A stretch of 64,000 nucleotides of DNA from Bacillota bacterium (lineage in GTDB: Bacteria; Bacillota; Clostridia; Lachnospirales; Lachnospiraceae). The DNA is taken from assembly GCA_023414355.1 (NCBI GenBank), contig JAEZOB010000053.1, positions 62,001-126,000 on the forward strand, in the 5' to 3' direction. Positions 58,809 to 64,000 of this stretch are shown piece by piece (position 1 is the first letter of the stretch; every line of letters begins with the position of its first letter). Below the pieces are notes generated by a model, which was not told where the DNA came from, did not search any database, and worked only from the letters and a program-made list of their open reading frames with translations. The position numbers and the translations under genes were made by a program.

Positions 58809-58902
58809 TTCTTCGCCTCCCCATCGTGTCATAACAGTCCGCAAATACCTACCTTCCGTTAGAATTATTATATCCTATATTACATATGTTTACAAGTACA
58901 GA

Positions 58903-59895
58903 TTAGCCGAGGAGGCCGATATGCTGGTAGGCCAGTTCTGATGCCACACGGCCTCTTGGCGTACGCAAAATCAAACCATTTTGTACTAGATAAGGTTCAT
59001 ATACCTCTTCGATCGTACCAACATCTTCCCCGATGGTAGTTGCTACTGCTTCGATACCGACAGGCCCACCGCCAAATTTTTCGATCATGGTGACCAGAAT
59101 CTCCCGGTCGATATGGTCCAGTCCAAGCTTATCCACCTCCAGCAGATCCAAAGCAAAACCTGCGACCTCCTTGGTGATCCTTCCGTCATACTTGACCTGT
59201 GCGAAGTCACGGACTCTTTTCAGAAGGCGGTTAGCCAGACGCGGTGTCCCCCTGGAACGGCGCGCAAGCTCGATGGCTCCTTCCTCCTCTATCCTTACCT
59301 GCAGGATATCTGCGGAATGCATGATAATCCTTTTCAATTCTTCAATCGTATAAAAGTCCAGCCTGCTCACTACGCCAAAACGGTCCCTAAGGGGAGGTGT
59401 CAGCATACCTGCACGGGTAGTCGCGCCGACCAGTGTGAATTTCGGTAACTCAATACGAATGGATTTCGCAGTAGACCCCTTACCGATGATGATATCTATC
59501 GCATAATCCTCCATCGCCGGATATAACAGCTCTTCCACCTGACGGTTCAATCGGTGTATCTCATCTACAAACAGCACGTCTCCTTCCTGAAGATTATTCA
59601 GGATTGCTGCCATCTCGCCCGGCTTCTCGATTGCAGGACCGGAGGTAATCTTGATATTAACCCCCATTTCATTGGCTATGATTCCCGCCAGAGTAGTCTT
59701 GCCGAGGCCCGGAGGCCCAAAGAACAGAACATGGTCAAGCACTTCATTTCTCTGTTTGGCCGCCTCGATGTAGACCTTTAGATTCTCCTTAACCTTCACT
59801 TGCCCGATATAATCCTTGAGTAGCTGTGGTCTGAGGGAACCCTCCAATCGTTTATCTTCTTCTGTAAACTCAGTTGTAATCATCCTTTTCGCCAT
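58903..59895 (-). CDS. ruvB: Holliday junction branch-migration helicase RuvB
   Basis: 330 residues. AAA+ ATPase with Walker A FGPPGLGKTTLAG, Walker B VLFVDEIHRLNRQVEE, sensor 1 LVGATTRAGML, the arginine-finger region LRDRFGVVSRLDFY, and the winged-helix domain (GGGPVGIEAVATTIGEDVGTIEEVYEPYL, shown by its start GGGPVGIEAVATTIGE). It drives migration of junctions with RuvA. AAGGAG precedes the ATG. It lies 16 bases after ruvA. Confidence 0.97.
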   Translation of the reverse strand: MAKRMITTEFTEEDKRLEGSLRPQLLKDYIGQVKVKENLKVYIEAAKQRNEVLDHVLFFGPPGLGKTTLAGIIANEMGVNIKITSGPAIEKPGEMAAILNNLQEGDVLFVDEIHRLNRQVEELLYPAMEDYAIDIIIGKGSTAKSIRIELPKFTLVGATTRAGMLTPPLRDRFGVVSRLDFYTIEELKRIIMHSADILQVRIEEEGAIELARRSRGTPRLANRLLKRVRDFAQVKYDGRITKEVAGFALDLLEVDKLGLDHIDREILVTMIEKFGGGPVGIEAVATTIGEDVGTIEEVYEPYLVQNGLILRTPRGRVASELAYQHIGLLG

Positions 59896-59911
59896 AGGAA
59901 CTCCTTACTCT

Positions 59912-60517
59912 TTACATCTTCTTCAGACACAGCTTTAGAAGCTGTTCCGAGGTCATATCTTCTGCTATCTCGACCTGATTGACAATCTTTAATGCATCGG
60001 AAGCGGAATAGCCAAGAACGGTGAGTGCCTGAATTGCCTCCTCCTTCAGGCTGTAGATTCCAGAACCGGTCCGATTCTCAGTCTGATTCATCAGCTTCTG
60101 TTCAAAGGCTGTTTCCAGCTTAAATTTATCCTTCAGCTCTAATATTAATTTACTTGCAGTCTTATTTCCGATACCCGGTGCCTTGGCAATCGTCTTTGCA
60201 TCCTCTGCGAGCACGGCAAAACGAATGTCATCCGCTGTGATGGAAGATAGGATTCCTAGCGCACCTCTGGGACCGATCCCATTTACCGTGATCAAAAGCT
60301 TAAACATCTCCAGATCGTCCTTTGTCAAAAAGCCAAAGAGTCCGATGGCATCCTCTCTGACATGAAGATAAGTATAAAGCTTGACAATGCTGCCTTTGCC
60401 CGGCAGCTCCATGATTGCAGAGGAAGGCAGGGCAACCTCGTAACCGATATTACCCACTTCTATCACCACATAGCTTTCCTTAATCTCCGCTAGTTCACCT
60501 TTCAGATATCCGATCAT
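59912..60517 (-). CDS. ruvA: Holliday junction DNA helicase subunit RuvA
   Basis: About 201 residues. Domain I is the OB fold (MIGYLKGELAEIKESYVVIE, DAIGLFGFL), domain II has two helix-hairpin-helix motifs (LLITVNGIGPRGALGILSSI and IAKAPGIGNKTASKLILELKD), and domain III is a UBA-like tail (EEAIQALTVLGYSASDALKIV). The ATG at 60517 gives the family N-terminus MIG; the TTG at 60532 abuts the Shine-Dalgarno and is less likely. The gap 60518-60716 shows nothing I recognise. Confidence 0.95.
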   Translation of the reverse strand: MIGYLKGELAEIKESYVVIEVGNIGYEVALPSSAIMELPGKGSIVKLYTYLHVREDAIGLFGFLTKDDLEMFKLLITVNGIGPRGALGILSSITADDIRFAVLAEDAKTIAKAPGIGNKTASKLILELKDKFKLETAFEQKLMNQTENRTGSGIYSLKEEAIQALTVLGYSASDALKIVNQVEIAEDMTSEQLLKLCLKKM

Positions 60518-60716
60518 ATTATTCTGACTCAACCTTTCCTATACAATTCGGAAACTCCACTATTCCAAAACTCCTTTTCTGACCTAATGATTCATCTCAT
60601 CAATCGGCCGAAAATTTAAGTCATAGCTTCAGCACAGCTGACCGTGGCTACTCCGAGTCGTTGACAGCTTTGATTGAGTATCCCCCTAACTCATAGTTTC
60701 TAGTATTCAATAGATA

Positions 60717-60968
60717 TTAATCCGGGAGCTTCTCAAAATGCCCCCGTGCTATATTCAGACGGCCTTCTTTCAGGTAGTTCAGTACCTCATAAGCGGTAAT
60801 GCCCAGCGCTTCCGAGATCTGAATCGCATTGCTGTTGGGATACTCCTTCAGATAAGCTTCAATGTCATCAAAATGGTCGTTATCAACCTGCTTACAGTCA
60901 TCGCAGGAATAAGCCTTGAATCTTGAAGTGAAAACCTTGTGACAGTGTTTGCATACATTGGTATACAT
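60717..60968 (-). CDS. YvyF-like small zinc-ribbon/MerR-type protein
   Basis: 83 residues. N-terminal zinc ribbon with CKHCHKVF and CDDCKQVD, then a short helix-turn-helix-like domain (AIQISEALGITAYEVLNYLKEGRL). It resembles the flagellar-region protein YvyF of Bacillus (TIGR03826), though no flagellar gene is near. GAGGAGG precedes the ATG. It lies upstream of ruvA on the same strand, with a 200-base gap. Confidence 0.75.
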   Translation of the reverse strand: MYTNVCKHCHKVFTSRFKAYSCDDCKQVDNDHFDDIEAYLKEYPNSNAIQISEALGITAYEVLNYLKEGRLNIARGHFEKLPD

Positions 60969-61061
60969 GGAGTCCTCCTCTCTTCATTCACTCTTACAGA
61001 CATGCCTGACATCGTAAGGCATAAATGCTGGAGTAAGAAATTTGGTAGTTTCAAATTTCTT

Positions 61062-63530
61062 TTACATCAGTGTCGAAAATAAATTTAAAATCATCTGCTG
61101 TATCTTCATCCAGACAGGACGATTCCTCCATTCCTCCAGTGTTACTTCGTGACAGGATTTCATCGTTTCCATCAGATCTTCTTTGATCTCATTGATAGTC
61201 GGCTTGTCGCAGATCCATACACCACATTCATAATGCAGGTGGAAGCTGCGATAATCCATATTGACGGTTCCCACGATACCGCAATCTTCATTGATGATTG
61301 TCTTGGCATGAATGAATCCGGGAGTATATTCAAATATTCTTACTCCGCCTTCCAGAAGCTTGCCGTAATTATAATTGGTCAATATCTTTACATTTCTCTT
61401 ATCCGGCACAAACGGAGTAATAATTCTGACATCAATACCACTGGAAGCCGCCATGACCAGCGCTTCTCTCATATCATCTTCAATTATAAGGTAAGGTGTA
61501 GTAATGTACAATATTTTCTTCGCATAATAAATCATCTGTTTGTAGATATTCTCAGCCGGATTCCTTGGATTATTGGCAGGGCCGTCAGAGAACACCTGAC
61601 AGTATACATTATTTTCAGGGAACTGTATGTTCGGTCGATATGGATTATAATCGATGGGTTCTCCCAAAGAGCAGATCTCCCACATTTGCAGGAAGGTAAC
61701 CGTAAGACCCCAGACTGCATCGCCCTCGATTCTGACTGCATTATCCTTCCAGGTCCCGAAGCGCTGTACCAGATTCACATACTCGTCTGCAAGATTCATG
61801 CCACCTGTATATCCAATATTTCCGTCAATGACGATGATCTTCTGATGGGAACGATAATTCATATATAATTTATCGGTATACTTTTGAACAGGATTGAATA
61901 CCCTGACCTCGATTCCCTCTGCTTCCAGTGACCTTCTGAAATTTGTCGGCGTCCGAAGGATTGCTCCGAAATCATCATACATGAACAGGATGCGGACTCC
62001 TTCCTTATTCTTACGAAGCAACAGCTCATGCATTCGATCCCACAGACTCCCTTCTCCTACAATAAAGAAGTTCAGAAGAACAAAATTCTGTGCTGCTTCA
62101 ATATCCCGAAAGATTGCTTCAAAGGTTTCCTCTGCCATCGGGAAATAATTCACTTTATTATTCTTGAACAGCGGGAAGGTATTCGCTTCTAAATATCTTG
62201 ACATTCTGCTCTTGGTCGGATATTGCTCCGTGAAGTGTTTGATATGATCCGGATTAAACTCCAGGAACTGCCCGCCTCTTTGCAATTTGCGAAGAATAAC
62301 CTTATCTATCTTCCTGCTTCTTCGGTTACCCCATAGCACAAACATAATATGACCGGTAATCGGCAATGCAGCAATGATACAGATCCAGCTGATCTTGTAG
62401 GAGGCATTACGGTTATCATTAATCAAAAGGATCACAATAATGATACTTAAGAATTGTATCCCTGTGTAAAGGTACACTGTAAAGCCTTGAAGACGTAAGG
62501 ATAGATAGATAATCAGCCCGAACTGAGCGACTACGAGAAGTCCAACAAGTACGGCACGTAAAATACCGCTCAGATAACTCTTGATTGTACCGGTTACTTC
62601 CTCTTTAAAATCCTTCCCCAGCTCACGAACTCCCTTTTTCATTAATTTTTCCTTCAAATCTCCAAGTGCATCCTCACGTTTACCCACCTTCATGGTAGGG
62701 AATGCTCTTAACAGACGTACATGGGCTTTTACCGTTCTGATATTCTGGTAACGTCCAAAGAACTCTATCATCTTAGCATCAATCTCAGGCTTCATCTTCT
62801 TAATATTTAATCTGCTCTGGATACTCAGGACAGGATTATGAACCCAGCCCTCCATCCGGCTCTTCACTTCTGAGAATACCCCTAAAAGATGCAATCCTGA
62901 AATACGTTCCACTAATTCTCCGCCTGTTTCATATATCCGGGTTCCTTCTATATATTCGGTCATATCCTGACGAAGATTCTGAAGTCTGGCCAGCAGCCTG
63001 TCAAATTTCACGGAGGTAATAGCCGAAGTAGTAATATCCATCACAAGTACGGGTATCAGGATATATCCAAGCACCTCACCGACATGTTTCGGTATCTGTC
63101 GTATGATAAAATCCACACCGGGTTGAAACACATGCAGCATCAAAAGGGACAAAGCTCCCCAGAACAAGGATACCGCAAGGCTAACCCTACCATTTAAGTT
63201 CAATTTGTATTTGCTGTAATCCCACCATCTTGTATGGAATAGCAGCTCCATGACCAAGGAGGTCAGGTACTCCAGCAGGGTTGCCAAAAAGACACTGCCA
63301 AAATAGACCAGTACCAGCTGGTCCTTATGCTCCCAGAAGATCAAATAAAACAGGAGAGCCCCGCATCCGTAAATCGGAATCACCGGACCCGTCAGAAAGC
63401 CTCTGTTCACAAAGCTTTTCTTCTGAATCGATACCAATGTACTTTCATAGATCCACCCGATGAAGCAGTATAATATAAATACATAAAATATGTAATAAAA
63501 ATCATGCCCGAACAATCTCATATCCCACAT
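61062..63530 (-). CDS. Fusion: CmpB-like putative ABC permease domain plus cardiolipin synthase
   Basis: 822 residues. Residues 1-150 carry a PF06541-like membrane domain (FHDFYYIF-like start, FIGWIYEST, GPVIPIYGCGALLFYL, LEYLTSLVMELLFHTRWWDY). A charged cytosolic region of about 160-300 follows, then two to three helices (320-400: VLVGLLVVAQFGLIIYL) as in the PLDc_N anchor, and a full cardiolipin synthase with two HKD motifs, HQKIIVIDGNIGYTGGMN (H562) and HAKTIINEDCGIVGTVNMD (H741). It would condense two phosphatidylglycerols at the membrane. ATG at 63530 follows AGGAG. The two halves are in one uninterrupted frame. Confidence 0.9.
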   Translation of the reverse strand: MWDMRLFGHDFYYIFYVFILYCFIGWIYESTLVSIQKKSFVNRGFLTGPVIPIYGCGALLFYLIFWEHKDQLVLVYFGSVFLATLLEYLTSLVMELLFHTRWWDYSKYKLNLNGRVSLAVSLFWGALSLLMLHVFQPGVDFIIRQIPKHVGEVLGYILIPVLVMDITTSAITSVKFDRLLARLQNLRQDMTEYIEGTRIYETGGELVERISGLHLLGVFSEVKSRMEGWVHNPVLSIQSRLNIKKMKPEIDAKMIEFFGRYQNIRTVKAHVRLLRAFPTMKVGKREDALGDLKEKLMKKGVRELGKDFKEEVTGTIKSYLSGILRAVLVGLLVVAQFGLIIYLSLRLQGFTVYLYTGIQFLSIIIVILLINDNRNASYKISWICIIAALPITGHIMFVLWGNRRSRKIDKVILRKLQRGGQFLEFNPDHIKHFTEQYPTKSRMSRYLEANTFPLFKNNKVNYFPMAEETFEAIFRDIEAAQNFVLLNFFIVGEGSLWDRMHELLLRKNKEGVRILFMYDDFGAILRTPTNFRRSLEAEGIEVRVFNPVQKYTDKLYMNYRSHQKIIVIDGNIGYTGGMNLADEYVNLVQRFGTWKDNAVRIEGDAVWGLTVTFLQMWEICSLGEPIDYNPYRPNIQFPENNVYCQVFSDGPANNPRNPAENIYKQMIYYAKKILYITTPYLIIEDDMREALVMAASSGIDVRIITPFVPDKRNVKILTNYNYGKLLEGGVRIFEYTPGFIHAKTIINEDCGIVGTVNMDYRSFHLHYECGVWICDKPTINEIKEDLMETMKSCHEVTLEEWRNRPVWMKIQQMILNLFSTLM

Positions 63531-63710
63531 GTGTTCTCGCTCCTTTTATAGACTTCTTGAGCCTATGCCAAATATTCTATCACAATCAGTTTTAAAGTAC
63601 AGCATCTATTTTTAAAATCCCCCATATTGTGCCACTGATTTTTATCCTATCTGCTTCTATTCCCGGCAAATATGTGATAGAATGATTTTACAGTGGAAAG
63701 GAGGAGAAGC

Positions 63711-64000
63711 ATGATTACCAGACAGTTTTCCCTGGAGCAGATGCCCGGATACCCATTTGAAAAGGAATATGATATTAATAAAATCGCATTTTTCGATATC
63801 GAAACCACAGGCTTCGCTGCAGATTCCACCTATCTGTACCTGATTGGCTGTGCCTATCATCAGGAGGACAGCTTTCATTTGATTCAATGGTTCTGTGAAG
63901 ATATTGGGGAGGAAGTAAAGGCGATTACCTCCTTCTTTGATTTTATCAAGGAGTATCAGGTATTGATCCATTATAACGGTACAGGCTTTGATCTTCCCTA
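63711..64000 (+). CDS. RNase H-like (DEDDh) exonuclease, YprB type, 5' part only
   Basis: 96 codons are visible before the window ends. N-terminus MITRQFSLEQMPGYPFEKEY, then the first exonuclease motif KIAFFDIETTGFAADSTYLYLIG (D and E of the DEDDh set) and the second motif region HYNGTGFDLP. This matches the ribonuclease-H-like domain of Bacillus YprB (MrfB), the nuclease partner of the helicase MrfA in repair of mitomycin-type lesions, and stand-alone clostridial homologues. GGAAAGGAGGAG precedes the ATG. It is divergent from the cardiolipin synthase gene across a 180-base gap. Confidence 0.85.
   Translation, partial: MITRQFSLEQMPGYPFEKEYDINKIAFFDIETTGFAADSTYLYLIGCAYHQEDSFHLIQWFCEDIGEEVKAITSFFDFIKEYQVLIHYNGTGFDLP

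Overview
This window looks like a chromosomal stretch from an endospore-forming Gram-positive anaerobe of the Clostridia, most like Lachnospiraceae (Lachnoclostridium or Anaerocolumna type). The evidence is an intact sporulation sigma-K gene, IreB, RNase J, a DUF1292 protein, a SEDS/PBP pair, DUF5050 and PFL/ACT proteins, strong AGGAGG-type ribosome binding sites and moderate GC. Nearly all genes lie on the minus strand. Only a DUF5050 protein, an ABC-F protein, a small HPr-like protein, a tRNA-Leu and the last partial gene are on plus. No phage, IS transposase, CRISPR array or rRNA is visible. This is mostly core genome.

Layout. 1-6585: pheA (3' end beyond the window) with a repeat-rich leader, a divergent DUF5050 beta-propeller protein, then a minus-strand run pilT - gtrA-like - RlmI-like methyltransferase - folC. 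6586-13808: a long intergenic palindrome, an ABC-F ATPase, pirin, a stalk-bearing MltG, a TetR/flavoprotein pair and a zinc-ribbon membrane protein. 13957-19987: a maltodextrin-type locus (binding lipoprotein, two permeases, malQ, LacI regulator) with a LacI operator at its promoter and no ATPase gene. 20224-23166: a chemoreceptor and sigK. 23461-31345: a conserved housekeeping cluster resembling the Bacillus yrr region (U32 tRNA hydroxylase, TrmR, a catalytically empty MltG relative, RNase J, Fur, DUF1292, RuvX, IreB, MtaB). 31521-41257: HPr/Crh-like protein, ThiI with its cysteine desulfurase, M23 peptidase, LCP, PepD, PFL, ACT and a metallo-beta-lactamase protein. 41576-47143: dicarboxylate symporter, a 172-bp palindrome with tandem repeats, coaE, polA and an orphan zf-HC2 protein. 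47303-52519: tRNA-Leu, CPBP protease, a BlaI/M56 two-gene switch with two visible BlaI operators, and NUDIX. 52662-63530: PBP/SEDS pair, a large U32 protein with an acidic repeat insert, ZapA, RuvBA, a YvyF-like protein and a CmpB-cardiolipin synthase fusion. 63711 to the end: start of an RNase H-like exonuclease.

Functional themes are RNA modification (two U32 proteins, TrmR, MtaB, ThiI, RlmI-like), cell wall synthesis and processing (two MltG relatives, M23, LCP, PBP/SEDS, ZapA), and DNA repair (RuvAB, RuvX, Pol I). The U32 hydroxylases are thought to use prephenate, the substrate of PheA. I did not find one clearly new multi-gene system. The most interesting items are the mutually exclusive pairings in the pheA leader, two long palindromes upstream of promoters, the Crh-like HPr without its histidine, the BlaI/M56 pair with a non-PBP sensor, the CmpB-Cls fusion, and repeated short tandem duplications in intergenic DNA.
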